From contig NZ_JAOANW010000010.1 of NCBI RefSeq assembly GCF_026162365.1, positions 1-64,000 on the forward strand: a DNA stretch of 64,000 bases. Reading direction: 5' to 3'. Below, piece after piece: positions 1 through 9,024 of the stretch (positions are counted from its first letter, which is position 1; every line of letters begins with the position of its first letter). Below the pieces are notes generated by a model, which made no database searches, was not told the origin of the DNA, and worked only from the letters and a program-made list of their open reading frames with translations. A program made the position numbers and the translations under genes. This stretch comes from Nitratireductor luteus. GTDB lineage: Bacteria > Pseudomonadota > Alphaproteobacteria > Rhizobiales > Rhizobiaceae.

Positions 1-124
1 GGAGACATTGCCACCGATCACCACCGCCGCTCTCCCGCGGCGCAGGCCGCGCGCGGCTCCAAACGCACGCCCGTCTGATCGGCCGCCGAACGCGTCAGAA
101 TAAACGGGCGGTGAGAGAAGTGGG

Positions 125-1906
125 CTAGAGGAGCGGGAAGAACCAGCTGATCGCGAGCACGCTGGCCGCACCTACGACGATGTTCATGGGCACGCCCACC
201 TTAAGGAAGTCGGCGAAGCGGTAGTCGCCGGCGCCATAGACGAGCGTATTGGTCTGGTAGCCTATGGGCGTCGCGAAGCTTGCGCTCGCGCCGAACATCA
301 CCGCCACCACGAAGGGGCGCGGATCGACGCCCAGTTGGCCCGCCAGCCCGATGACGAGCGGCGTAAGCAGCACGGCGATCGCGTTGTTCGTCACGAGTTC
401 CGTGAGCACCGAGGTGAGTATGTAGACGGCGAACAGCGCCACCAGCGGCGGCATCTCCGTAAGCCACGGCGCTGTAACCGCGACCAACAACTCGATGCTG
501 CCGGCATTCTGCAGGCCGATACCCACCACGAGCATTGCAAAGATCAGCACGAGGATGGAACCCTCGACCGAATCCCAGGCCTCGTCGGCGTCGATGCATC
601 GCAGCACCAGGATGCCCGCCACGGCCATCAGGGCGAGCGTGCCGATATCCCCGACATTCCAGGCCGCAAGCAGGACTACTGCGACAAGAGCCAGCACGGC
701 GATCGGCGCCTTGCGCCGGCGAAAAGCACGGCCGCTCGGCCGCGATACGGAGACAAGATCGGCTTCCTCCGCCAGCGCATCGAAGCTGGCCGAAGGTCCC
801 TCGAGCAGCAGCTTGTCCGCCGGTCGCAGCCGCACATTGTCGAGATCTGGCCCCGGAATGTGACGGTGCCGGTGGGCGCCCAGCACGCGCACTCCGAAAC
901 GGCGACCCAGCGTGAGATCGGCGATGCGTTGGCCGACGCTTGACTTGTGCGGGGCAACGATCACCTCGACCACCACGGTCTCGCCCCTGCCCTCCGGCCC
1001 GCGGCGCAATCCCACGCGCAGTTCCGGCTCGTCGTTGAGGGTCAGGAGCTCCGACGTCGTCGACATGAAGAGGAGGGCATCGCCCTTCTCCAGCACCCGC
1101 TCATCGTATCCGCTGCGCAGCAATTCGCCGCCGGTGCGTGCGCCGATGATCCTGAGGCCGGGGCGATGGAATTCCGTGATCTCGCGGAGCGGCAGGCGTG
1201 TGAACTTGCCTTCCTTGCGGATAGTAACCTCGGACAGGAACTCCGTCTCGCCCTCGCGGGTCTCCTCCCCCGCGGCCCCCCGGTCGGGCAGCAGGCGCCG
1301 GCCGATCAGGAGCATTGTCACCAACCCTGTGGCTGCCGCGATGGCTCCCACCGGCGTGATTTCGAAGATCGAGAAGGGCTCGAGCCCGTTCTGCCGCGCC
1401 ACGCCATCGACCAGCAGGTTGGTGGACGTGCCGATAAGCGTCAGCGTTCCGCCAAGGATGGAGGCATAGGACAGCGGGATGAGAAAGCGCGTCGGCGCGA
1501 CTTCCAGCACCCCTGCCAGCCTGATGACGATGGGTATGAGAATCAGCACCACCGGGGTGTTGTTCATGAAGGCGGAGGCGACGATCGTGGCGGCAATGAA
1601 AATGGCACCGGCAATAAGTGGCCGGTTTTCCGCGCGCCCGATGATGGCCTCCGCAACCGCCTCCAGCACGCCTGTCCGTATGAGCGCGCCGGACAGGATG
1701 AACATGGCGGCAATCGTGATGGGCGCGGGATTGGAGAAAACATCCATCGCCTCTGCCGGCGCCACCAGGCCGAGCAGCATGAAGAGCGCCGCTCCCCCTA
1801 CGGCCGTCACCTCTGGCGGATAAATCTCCAGGATGAAGACGACCAGCATCAGCGCCAGGACCAGCAAGCCGACCTGGGCCTCGTATCCGCTGATAAGATT
1901 TTCCAT
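125..1906 (-). CDS. SLC13-family anion permease with central TrkA-C (RCK_C) domains
   Basis: A 593-residue inner-membrane transporter of the SLC13/DASS (divalent anion:sodium symporter) type. Two repeat halves each carry the family hallmark: NNTP at residues 115-118 with GTSTN at 159-163, and TNNAIA with QTNTLVYG near the C-terminus. A soluble block at about residues 225-400 contains two TrkA-C-like domains ending in GDALLF and ADKLLLEG. Several hydrophobic helices precede and follow it. Known members carry sulfate, thiosulfate or dicarboxylates; the substrate cannot be read here. The ATG at 1906 starts directly before the first membrane helix (MENLISGYE) and is preferred to a start 58 codons upstream, whose extension is Arg/Pro-rich and unlike the family. 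It lies downstream of, and in the same direction as, the dct genes, with a 233-base gap. Confidence 0.85.
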   Translation of the reverse strand: MENLISGYEAQVGLLVLALMLVVFILEIYPPEVTAVGGAALFMLLGLVAPAEAMDVFSNPAPITIAAMFILSGALIRTGVLEAVAEAIIGRAENRPLIAGAIFIAATIVASAFMNNTPVVLILIPIVIRLAGVLEVAPTRFLIPLSYASILGGTLTLIGTSTNLLVDGVARQNGLEPFSIFEITPVGAIAAATGLVTMLLIGRRLLPDRGAAGEETREGETEFLSEVTIRKEGKFTRLPLREITEFHRPGLRIIGARTGGELLRSGYDERVLEKGDALLFMSTTSELLTLNDEPELRVGLRRGPEGRGETVVVEVIVAPHKSSVGQRIADLTLGRRFGVRVLGAHRHRHIPGPDLDNVRLRPADKLLLEGPSASFDALAEEADLVSVSRPSGRAFRRRKAPIAVLALVAVVLLAAWNVGDIGTLALMAVAGILVLRCIDADEAWDSVEGSILVLIFAMLVVGIGLQNAGSIELLVAVTAPWLTEMPPLVALFAVYILTSVLTELVTNNAIAVLLTPLVIGLAGQLGVDPRPFVVAVMFGASASFATPIGYQTNTLVYGAGDYRFADFLKVGVPMNIVVGAASVLAISWFFPLL

Positions 1907-2002
1907 GAAGGGAACCCCAGCACTGAAGCTGCGCCACGACTGTTGCGCCAGCCAGCCTAAATGGCGACCGGCATCAAAGGTTCCGCAATCCCGCAAACGA
2001 GC

Positions 2003-2024
2003 GGGGCGGCACTGAGGCCGCCCC
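2003..2024. terminator. GC hairpin between the SLC13 gene and dctM
   Basis: A perfect 8-bp inverted repeat (GGGGCGGC at 2003-2010, GCCGCCCC at 2017-2024) with a 6-base loop, downstream of dctM on the minus strand. There is no T-run on the minus side, so it is at best a weak terminator or a processing hairpin. Confidence 0.35.
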
Positions 2025-2095
2025 TTCGAACCGTGCTTGGGAGGAGGAAAGCCGATCCGACGGCTACAGAATCCTCCCAAATGCTTAAAGATTGG

Positions 2096-2111
2096 TTAAC
2101 GAACCCTTAAC
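2096..2111. promoter_or_regulatory. CtrA-like box TTAA-N7-TTAAC
   Basis: TTAA at 2096-2099, seven bases, then TTAAC at 2107-2111. This is the full CtrA recognition pattern known from alphaproteobacteria. It sits about 190 bases upstream of the SLC13 gene start and just past the dctM stop. Binding is inferred from the motif alone. Confidence 0.35.
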
Positions 2112-2139
2112 ATTTCGAACTATTCGGCGGGTCCCATCA

Positions 2140-3759
2140 CTACCTGGACATGATCTCCGGTCCCATCAGGCTGTAAGGTAGCCAGGTGGAAAGGATCGGC
2201 ATGTAGGTCACCAGGATCAGGAACGCGAAGAGTACGGCCACGAAAGGCAGCGCCGCCTTCACCACCTGTATCAGACTCATGCCGGTTATCCCCGACGTGA
2301 CGAACAGGTTGAGCCCGATTGGCGGGGTAATCATGCCGATCTCCATGTTCACCACCATGATGATGCCAAGGTGCACCGGATCGACGCCGAGTTCCATGGC
2401 GATGGGGAAGACCACCGGCGCAACGATGAGCAGCAAGCCCGAAGGCTCCATGAACTGGCCACCGAGCAGAAGCAGCAGGTTGATCGCGATCAGGAACGTG
2501 AACCAGTTGAAGCCCGCACCTATCATCAGGTCGGTAATGGTTTGGGGAATGCGCTCCGATGTCAGCACATGGGCAAACAGCAGCGCATTGACGATGATGA
2601 ACATCAGCATCACGGTCGTGCGCGCCGCATCTACCATCACCTTGCGCGTATCGTCGTTGAAGAAGGCGCGGAAGAAGTTCCGCCCCATCAGCGAGAGGTT
2701 GCGTCGCCAGATCGGCAGGCTCGCAATCAGATACCCTGGAATGTTCAACGGATTGGACTCGCGGTCCCGCCATAGCGCGTAGGCCACCATGATCGCGAGC
2801 GACAGCGCCACGCCCAGCAAGGTGCGGCCGCGCAATGTCACACCCGGTAAATCGGCTGCGGCGAAGAATGTCAGGATCATCCAGACGAAGAAGAAGGCGA
2901 CGGCGTAGACACTGGCCGAAAAACCGACCCGGGCGCGTTTGGGATCGTCCTGACGCAGCCATTTCTCGCCCTTCATTGGCCCCATGTCGCGGTAGACGAA
3001 CAGAGCCACGGCAAAGGCATAGACGGCCGCCACGGATGCCGCTTCCGTCGGTGTGAATACACCACCATAGATGCCGCCGAGGATGATGATGATGAGAAAG
3101 AGGCCCCATCCCGCTTCCTTGCCGCCTTCCAGGATTTCGCCGAAGCCCTTCCATTCCTCCGCCGGCAGGTTCTTGACGCGCGCCATCACATAGATGGCGA
3201 TCATCAGCATCAGGCCGGCCACGATGCCCGGTATCACACCGGCCAGGAACATGCGTCCGACAGATACGTCGGTCGCCGCTGCATAGACAACCATCACGAT
3301 GGACGGCGGGATGAGAATGCCGAGCGTGCCGGCATTGGCGATGATGCCGGCTGAAAACTCCTTGGTGTAGCCCACTTGCCGCATGCCGGCGATGGCGATC
3401 GTGCCGATGGCCACCACGGTCGCCGGCGACGAGCCGGAGAGTGCTGCGAACATCATGCAGGCAAGGACCGACGCCATGGCCAAGCCGCCTTTGAAGTGCC
3501 CGACGGAAGCAATGGCGAAGCGGATGATGCGCCGCGCCACCCCGCCCGTCGACATGAACGCGGAAGCCAGAACGAAAAACGGAATGGCCAGCAGTGTGTA
3601 GTTCTGGGAGGCCGTAAACAGTTGCAGCGCCACCGACGAAACGGAATCGTTGGAGAAGAACGTGATGATGATGAGCGACGACAAGCCCAGCGATACGGCC
3701 ACCGGCACACCGAGAAATAGCAGCGACAGGACCAGAACGAAGAGAATGAGCGATTCCAT
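2140..3759 (-). CDS. dctM: TRAP transporter large permease subunit, extended form
   Basis: Membrane subunit of a tripartite ATP-independent periplasmic (TRAP) transporter that carries the substrate with cation symport. Family signatures are a first hydrophobic helix at the N-terminus, AALSGSSPATVVAIG near residue 105, GTLGILIPPS near 150, GGIYGGVFTPTEAA near 240 and GMITPPIGLNLFV near 475. At 539 residues it is about 100 longer than the usual 425-440. The surplus follows the TPTEAA motif, roughly residues 255-370, and includes at least two further hydrophobic stretches. It lies 5 bases after dctQ, so the two are translated together. The substrate is probably a C4-dicarboxylate or related organic acid, because dctBD are adjacent, but this subfamily also takes other carboxylates. 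Confidence 0.92.
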   Translation of the reverse strand: MESLILFVLVLSLLFLGVPVAVSLGLSSLIIITFFSNDSVSSVALQLFTASQNYTLLAIPFFVLASAFMSTGGVARRIIRFAIASVGHFKGGLAMASVLACMMFAALSGSSPATVVAIGTIAIAGMRQVGYTKEFSAGIIANAGTLGILIPPSIVMVVYAAATDVSVGRMFLAGVIPGIVAGLMLMIAIYVMARVKNLPAEEWKGFGEILEGGKEAGWGLFLIIIILGGIYGGVFTPTEAASVAAVYAFAVALFVYRDMGPMKGEKWLRQDDPKRARVGFSASVYAVAFFFVWMILTFFAAADLPGVTLRGRTLLGVALSLAIMVAYALWRDRESNPLNIPGYLIASLPIWRRNLSLMGRNFFRAFFNDDTRKVMVDAARTTVMLMFIIVNALLFAHVLTSERIPQTITDLMIGAGFNWFTFLIAINLLLLLGGQFMEPSGLLLIVAPVVFPIAMELGVDPVHLGIIMVVNMEIGMITPPIGLNLFVTSGITGMSLIQVVKAALPFVAVLFAFLILVTYMPILSTWLPYSLMGPEIMSR

Positions 3760-3764
3760 CCAGG

Positions 3765-4460
3765 CTACTCCTTCAGCGCGTCGCGGTTTTCGCTCACAAG
3801 GTCTTCAGCCTCGTGGCCCGCAATGATGAGTTCCCGCTCGCCCCGGTAGATGGCGATGACACCTTGAAGTGCTCTGAAGGCCAAAAGAGCCAGACCCACG
3901 GGCAGCATCAGGTAGGCCACCCAGCGCTGCACCCGGTCCTGCAGCCCGAAATTCTCCTGCATCCACATGGGGTAGCGCAGGTCGTCGAGCCCAGTGCCTC
4001 GGTCGAACATGAAGGTCCAATAGCCGATCGCGCCGGTCTGGCGCCAATTGGTGGAAACATCGGCGCCCAGCCAGGCAAGCCAGCCTGCGTACAGCAGTAA
4101 GAAGGCATAGAGGAAGGTGCAGAGCGCGGCGAAGATGGCGGCGATGCGGAAGGCCGGCTTCGGCATCAGCCGCACGAAGGCGTCGACCCCGAGATGGATG
4201 CCGTTCTTCACGCCGTAGCTCATGCCGAAGAGGATCAGCCAGGCAAAGGCGATGCGCGTAAACTCGAGCGCGCCTTGCCAGCCGCTGTTGAACCCGTAGC
4301 GCGCGATCACCTGGGTGAAGGATACGAAGGTGATGGCGGCGAGAAGAAGTGAAAGAACGTTTTCTTCAAGGCGGCCGACGGCAGCCGGATAGCGTCTTTC
4401 GGCGAAGAAAAGTACGGTCACCAACGCAATCAGCGCCAGCGACGGCCAAAGCAGTTCCAT
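3765..4460 (-). CDS. dctQ: TRAP transporter small permease subunit, extended form
   Basis: A 231-residue membrane protein with the four-helix DctQ layout. A hydrophobic N-terminus is followed by the core ARYGFNSGWQGALEFTR and GMSYGVKNGIHLGVD, where the helix-2/3 region pairs with DctM. Typical DctQ proteins are 160-190 residues. The extra length is a soluble stretch at about 130-180 (WRQTGAIGYWTFMF...RYPMWMQENFG) between the third and fourth helices. The matching enlargement of DctM suggests the two co-evolved. It is separated from dctP by a 198-base gap holding a strong hairpin. Confidence 0.88.
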   Translation of the reverse strand: MELLWPSLALIALVTVLFFAERRYPAAVGRLEENVLSLLLAAITFVSFTQVIARYGFNSGWQGALEFTRIAFAWLILFGMSYGVKNGIHLGVDAFVRLMPKPAFRIAAIFAALCTFLYAFLLLYAGWLAWLGADVSTNWRQTGAIGYWTFMFDRGTGLDDLRYPMWMQENFGLQDRVQRWVAYLMLPVGLALLAFRALQGVIAIYRGERELIIAGHEAEDLVSENRDALKE

Positions 4461-4626
4461 GTCGATTGCCTCCCACGAGCGAAATAGCCGCGCCGTTCCC
4501 CGGATTGACCTGGCGCGTCATCTTCCGTGCCCGTGCGTCCGCCTGGACGCACGGCAATGCTGTTATTCGCTACCTGACGCACCGGGCGTTCCGGATATTA
4601 GTCCCGGTTTGCTCCGATGCGCCCGA

Positions 4627-4648
4627 CGCACCCGCCGAAGCGGGTGCG
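4627..4648 (-). promoter_or_regulatory. dctP-dctQ intercistronic hairpin
   Basis: Nine perfect base pairs (CGCACCCGC with GCGGGTGCG) close a tetraloop that reads UUCG in the minus-strand transcript, about 10 bases past the dctP stop. There is no U-tract. Such hairpins often stabilise the 3' end of an abundant binding-protein message while lowering expression of the membrane subunits; that role is inferred. Confidence 0.5.
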
Positions 4649-4658
4649 CCTCTATCCG

Positions 4659-5657
4659 TCAGGAGCCGGTATTGGCCGCCGCCTGAATAAGGTCGGCGCC
4701 AATATCGCTCTCGAACTTCTCCCACACGGGCTTCATCGTGGAGAGCCATTCCTGGCGCTGCTCCGGCGACAGCTCGCGGATTTCGCCGCCCGCATCGAGG
4801 ATGTTCTGGCGGCAGGCTGCTTCCTTGTTGGCAACGTCGGCATTGGCCTCGACCGTCACCTCGTTGACGATCGTCAGGAACTGGTCGCGCACCTCCGGCT
4901 CGAGGCCCTCAAGCCATTCCGTCGAGGTCACGAGCAGATAGGACAGGAGCTGATGGTTGGTTTCGGTTATGCCGTCCTGAACCTCGAAGAATTTCTGGGT
5001 GTAGATGTTGCACCAGGAGTTCTCCTGCCCGTCGACGACGCCCGTCTGCAGCGCGCTGTAGACCTCGTTGAAGGCCAGCTTCTGCGCGGAAGCCCCCATG
5101 GCCTCGATCATCGCCACAGCCACGTCCGACGTCTGCACGCGGAACTTCAGGCCGGCCGCATCGCTCGGCACGTTAAGGGGCTTGTTCGCCGAGAACTGCT
5201 TGAGGCCGGACATCCAGTAGCCGAGCCCCGTATAGCCCTCGTCCTCCATGACCGTGAGCAGTTCCTTGCCGTTGTCCGACTGGATGAAGGTGTTGACCGC
5301 ATCAAGGGAAGGGAAAAGGAAAGGCAGGTCGAAAAGCCGGTATTTGAGGGTGTATGCCTCGAACTTCGCCAATGACGGCGCCGCCAGTTGCACATCGCCC
5401 AGCAGCAGCGCTTCCATCACCTTGTCGTCATCGTAAAGGGTGGAGTTCGGAAAAACCTCCATACAAGCGGTTCCGTTCATCTCCTCATTGATGCGATTGG
5501 CAAGGAGGACGGCCGCTTCTCCCTTGGGGTGTCCCTTTTCGGCCACCACATGGCTGAACTTGATGACCATCTCGCCATCATCGCAATTGGCGGAAGCTGC
5601 CGAAGTGCCGATTGCCAGCATTCCGGCGGCCGTGAGCATGAGTCCGAGTTTTTTCAT
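4659..5657 (-). CDS. dctP: TRAP transporter periplasmic substrate-binding protein
   Basis: A 332-residue extracytoplasmic solute receptor of the DctP family. A signal peptide (MKKLGLMLTAAGMLAIGTSA, cleavage probably around residue 23) leads into the mature domain, which has the family patterns IKFSHVVAEKGHPKG, FDLPFLFPS, LKFRVQTSDV and NEVYSALQTGVVDGQEN. The conserved Arg in FRVQ is the residue that contacts the substrate carboxylate in the family. It is transcribed after dctBD and before dctQM. A strong ribosome-binding site (GTGGAGGAG) precedes the ATG. Confidence 0.93.
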   Translation of the reverse strand: MKKLGLMLTAAGMLAIGTSAASANCDDGEMVIKFSHVVAEKGHPKGEAAVLLANRINEEMNGTACMEVFPNSTLYDDDKVMEALLLGDVQLAAPSLAKFEAYTLKYRLFDLPFLFPSLDAVNTFIQSDNGKELLTVMEDEGYTGLGYWMSGLKQFSANKPLNVPSDAAGLKFRVQTSDVAVAMIEAMGASAQKLAFNEVYSALQTGVVDGQENSWCNIYTQKFFEVQDGITETNHQLLSYLLVTSTEWLEGLEPEVRDQFLTIVNEVTVEANADVANKEAACRQNILDAGGEIRELSPEQRQEWLSTMKPVWEKFESDIGADLIQAAANTGS

Positions 5658-5729
5658 GGTGTTTACTCCTCCACATTATTTTCTGCGAACGTCGCCCGCA
5701 GCAGCGGCGAAAGGAAGCGAGCTGCCGCC

Positions 5730-5741
5730 CTGTTGCAACAG
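5730..5741. promoter_or_regulatory. Palindrome in the dctP upstream region
   Basis: A perfect 12-base palindrome CTGTTGCAACAG lies about 75 bases upstream of dctP, inside a larger 7-bp inverted repeat (GCTGCCG 5721-5727, CGGCAGC 5754-5760). It could be an activator or repressor site for the TRAP genes. I could not find a correctly spaced sigma54 -24/-12 element beside it. Confidence 0.35.
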
Positions 5742-5838
5742 CTTCGGGCCGGACGGCAGCGCTTTTTTCCGCCGCCCTCGGAAAAATGGGTGGATGTGGT
5801 AACATTCATCTTCCCGCGCTGTACCCCAATAGTAACAG

Positions 5839-7185
5839 CTATCCCGCAGAGCGGAAGCTGGACCGATCCATTCCGTGCTTCTGCATCTTTTCGTAGAGCG
5901 TCTTGCGGCTGATGCGCAGCGCCTCGTAGGTCGGCTTCAGCCGCCCGCCATTCGCTTCCAGCTCGGCCGCGATCACCTGGCGCTCGAACGCCATGACGCG
6001 TTCGGAAAGCCCGCCGGCATCGGCCGTCATCATGGCTTCATCCTGTCCGTCCAGCCCCAGCACGAAGCGCTCGGCCGCATTGCGCAATTCGCGGACATTG
6101 CCGGGCCATTCCCTCATCGCCAACTTCATCAGCAGCGCCGGCCCCGGCTTGCGCGCCTCGACGCGATAACGCGCCGCCGCATCCTGGGACAACAGGGCAA
6201 AGAGTGCGGCGATGTCGTCGCGGCGGCGGGCCAGGGGCGGCATGTGTAGCGTCATGACGTTGAGCCGGTACAGAAGATCGCCGCGAAAAGCCCCGTTTGC
6301 AGCGGCGCTTTCCAGATCGACCTTGGAGGCGGCGATGAAACGGGCGTTGAGGGGGATGGCGTCGTGCGAGCCGAGCCGCGTCACGGTGCGGTCCTGGACG
6401 ACGCGAAGGAGCTTGGCCTGCACGTCGAGCGGCATCGCATCGATCTCATCAAGGAACACCGTGCCGTTGCGCGCGTGCTCGAATTTGCCGAAGCGCGCCC
6501 GTGTCGCGCCCGAGAAGGCGCCGACCTCATAGCCGAATAGCTCCTGGTCGATCATGCCCGTCGGCAGCGCGGCGCAATTGATCGTGACGAAGGGCCTGTC
6601 TCCGTCGCCGCTGAGGTCATGGATGGCGCGCGCGGCAATTTCCTTGCCGGTGCCGGTATCGCCGATGATCAACACGTCCGACGGTGTCTGCGCGACCGCG
6701 CGGATCCGGTTCCGCAATTCGATCATGACCGGCGTGCGGCCGGCAAGACGGGCTTCGAGATTGTCCCAGCGGCTGGCCACCTTGTCGCGCAGCCTACGGT
6801 TTTCCAGCGTGAGCTGCCGCTTTTCCACCGCGCGCACGATGGAATCCACGAAGCGTTCGGTGGCGAAAGGCTTTTCGATGAAATCATAGGCTCCGGCGCG
6901 CATCGCATCCACGGCAAGATCGATGTCCCCATGGCCCGTAACCAGGATGACGGGAAGGTCCGGATCGATCTCCAGCGCCTTGCGCATCAACTCCATGCCG
7001 TCGGAGCCCGGCATGCGGATATCCGTCACCAGAACGCCGGCGAAATTGCGCGAAAGGGCGGGCAGCGCTTCCGCCGCCGAGGCCGCGGTGCGCACCGGCA
7101 CATCGGCAAGTTCCAGGAGCTGGGTTGCAGCGCGCCTGATGTCGGCATCGTCGTCGACGAAAAGAACTTCGAAACCCTCGGTCAT
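5839..7185 (-). CDS. dctD: C4-dicarboxylate transport response regulator, sigma54 activator
   Basis: A 448-residue NtrC-family regulator in three parts. The receiver domain has acidic residues D11-D13, phospho-acceptor D55 in LVTDIRMPG and the Lys of IEKPFA. The central AAA+ sigma54-interaction domain has Walker A GDTGTGKE and Walker B TVFLDEID. The C-terminal Fis-type helix-turn-helix covers LRISRKTLYEKMQKHG. The loop that touches sigma54 reads GAFSGA rather than GAFTGA, a conservative change of a kind tolerated in DctD proteins. The start overlaps the dctB stop by 4 bases (ATGA), so kinase and regulator are co-translated. It presumably activates dctPQM just downstream. Confidence 0.9.
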   Translation of the reverse strand: MTEGFEVLFVDDDADIRRAATQLLELADVPVRTAASAAEALPALSRNFAGVLVTDIRMPGSDGMELMRKALEIDPDLPVILVTGHGDIDLAVDAMRAGAYDFIEKPFATERFVDSIVRAVEKRQLTLENRRLRDKVASRWDNLEARLAGRTPVMIELRNRIRAVAQTPSDVLIIGDTGTGKEIAARAIHDLSGDGDRPFVTINCAALPTGMIDQELFGYEVGAFSGATRARFGKFEHARNGTVFLDEIDAMPLDVQAKLLRVVQDRTVTRLGSHDAIPLNARFIAASKVDLESAAANGAFRGDLLYRLNVMTLHMPPLARRRDDIAALFALLSQDAAARYRVEARKPGPALLMKLAMREWPGNVRELRNAAERFVLGLDGQDEAMMTADAGGLSERVMAFERQVIAAELEANGGRLKPTYEALRISRKTLYEKMQKHGMDRSSFRSAG

Positions 7186-8954
7186 TGAGCCGCCTCGCTG
7201 GCCTCAAGCGCGCTTTCGAGCTCGACCGTAAATACGGCGCCCTCGCCATGATTGGCGGCTGTCAGCCGGCCGCCGAAATCCTTGATGATGTTGTAGGAGA
7301 TCGACAATCCCATACCCATGCCCTTGCCTACCTCCTTCGTCGTAAAGAAGGGGTCGAACATACTGGCCAGCGCCTCTGGCGCAATGCCGGAGCCGTGGTC
7401 GCGCACGGCCACCAGCGTGCGGTCGCCCTGACGGCGCACCGACACCTCGATGATGGGATCGGAAACGCCCTCCATCGCGTCGAGCGCATTGGAGAACAGG
7501 TTCACGAAGACCTGCTGCAGGCGCACCGGCCCGCCGCGCACGCGGACATCGCCCTCCGCCATGTCGAGTTCGACCCGTGCGCCCGCCTCGCGCAGCCGGG
7601 CGCCCAGCACGGCCATCGCATCCTCGATGACCTTCGTAATCGAGGCATTGCCGAAGGTCGGGTTGGGCTTGCGGGCGAAGTTTCTGAGGTGGCGGGATAT
7701 GTCGGCCATCCGGTCGGTCAGTTCCGATATGCGGCGGATATTGTCGCGCGCCTCCTCGCCGCGGCCCCGCTCAAGGTATTTGAGCGCGTTGTCGGCATAG
7801 GATTTGGTTGCCGCCAAAGGTTGATTGAACTCGTGCGACAGTGAGACCGACATCTGGCCGAGTGCCGCCAGCTTGCCCGTCTGCACCAGCTCCGACTGTG
7901 TTCGGCGCAACTGCTCCTCCGCCTGCCGGCGCTCGTGCACCTCCCGTTTCAGCGTCTTGTTGGACTGGCTGAGCGCCCGTGTGCGGTCGCGTACGACCCG
8001 TTCGAGCCGCAACGATACGGCCCGGTCGCGCCGCCCCCTCAGCGTCACGACATACTGACGGTTGATCAACGCCTGGACACCGAGACTGGCAAGCAGCACC
8101 AGTCCGCCCGCGATCGCGCCCCAAAGGAGTCGGGCGATGTCTGCCGAAGCCGTACTGGAAAGGACGTGCAGTTCCCAATCCAGCAATGGCAGGAACCGGC
8201 TCGCATCGAGATGGGCCCGCCATCCCTCGCTTGTCTCGTAAAGGAGCTTGTCGCCATCCGCCTGCATGATCTCCGGCTCCGGGCGCAGCCGCCACTTGGA
8301 GCGGTTGGAAAGGAAGATGTTTCCGTTCTCTGCGACCACATAGATCGGGTTGGCCGAAAGCGACCATGTCGCCTCGAGCCGGTCCAGGCTGACAAAGACG
8401 GCAACGATGGCCACCACGGCCGTGTCCGGCCCGCGGATCCCGCTTGTGAAGACATAGGCGCGCTGGCCGTGCGCGAAGGTGAAGGCCTCGCGGCCGAGCT
8501 GCCCGAACTTCGCCGCGCGCACGAGTTGCGACGATGGGTCGAGCCGGCTGTCGTCGAACAGGCTGAGGCCGGAGGCGATGGGCTCGCCATCGGTCGTGAA
8601 GAACACCACGTCGAGCGCGCTCGACAGCCCGGCCGCCTGCACGCCGATCCTCCATACGGCCTGCCTGTCGACCTGTTGGCCCGGTTCAGAAAAGAGCGCC
8701 CGCACATCGCCGCGCCGGCTCAGCGTTCCAGCCAGCAGCCGGTGCTTGTCGAGCATGCCCGAAAGCGCTTCGGCCTGCACGGCAAGTGTCTCGCGGGCCG
8801 AGGCGCGCAGATTGGCCTCCATCGCGCCGCCGGCATAGGAGGCGGTGAAATAGGCTGCGGCGCAGACCACGCCCAAGGTCGCGATCAGGTTCAGGAAGCC
8901 GTATCGGCGATACCTGCGCGCCAGAGCTCCTCCGCTTGGCATCTCAGTCCCCAT
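7182..8954 (-). CDS. dctB: C4-dicarboxylate sensor histidine kinase
   Basis: A 590-residue membrane kinase. One helix (about 20-42) and a second (about 275-298) flank a periplasmic double-PDC-like sensor region, as in DctB. A coiled-coil linker (about 310-360) follows. The dimerisation domain carries phospho-acceptor H374 in SLSHEFNQPLAATKSYADN, and the catalytic ATPase domain has N-box VFVNLFSNALDAMEG, then DHGSGI, FDPFFTTKEVGKGMGMGLS. It acts with DctD, whose gene overlaps by 4 bases. The start is uncertain between 8954 and an in-frame ATG at 8942 that has a better-spaced GGGGA. Confidence 0.9.
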   Translation of the reverse strand: MGTEMPSGGALARRYRRYGFLNLIATLGVVCAAAYFTASYAGGAMEANLRASARETLAVQAEALSGMLDKHRLLAGTLSRRGDVRALFSEPGQQVDRQAVWRIGVQAAGLSSALDVVFFTTDGEPIASGLSLFDDSRLDPSSQLVRAAKFGQLGREAFTFAHGQRAYVFTSGIRGPDTAVVAIVAVFVSLDRLEATWSLSANPIYVVAENGNIFLSNRSKWRLRPEPEIMQADGDKLLYETSEGWRAHLDASRFLPLLDWELHVLSSTASADIARLLWGAIAGGLVLLASLGVQALINRQYVVTLRGRRDRAVSLRLERVVRDRTRALSQSNKTLKREVHERRQAEEQLRRTQSELVQTGKLAALGQMSVSLSHEFNQPLAATKSYADNALKYLERGRGEEARDNIRRISELTDRMADISRHLRNFARKPNPTFGNASITKVIEDAMAVLGARLREAGARVELDMAEGDVRVRGGPVRLQQVFVNLFSNALDAMEGVSDPIIEVSVRRQGDRTLVAVRDHGSGIAPEALASMFDPFFTTKEVGKGMGMGLSISYNIIKDFGGRLTAANHGEGAVFTVELESALEASEAAQ

Positions 8955-9024
8955 CTTCTTGTTTTGAGCCCGTTATATCACGCGTCATGCCCGCAGGAAG
9001 GGCGGAGCCGATTAGAGGCGGCGG

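Noticed and set aside
947-1960. 337-codon plus-strand frame opposite the SLC13 gene
   Set aside because: Very rich in Asp, Arg, Gln and His; antisense of membrane helices.
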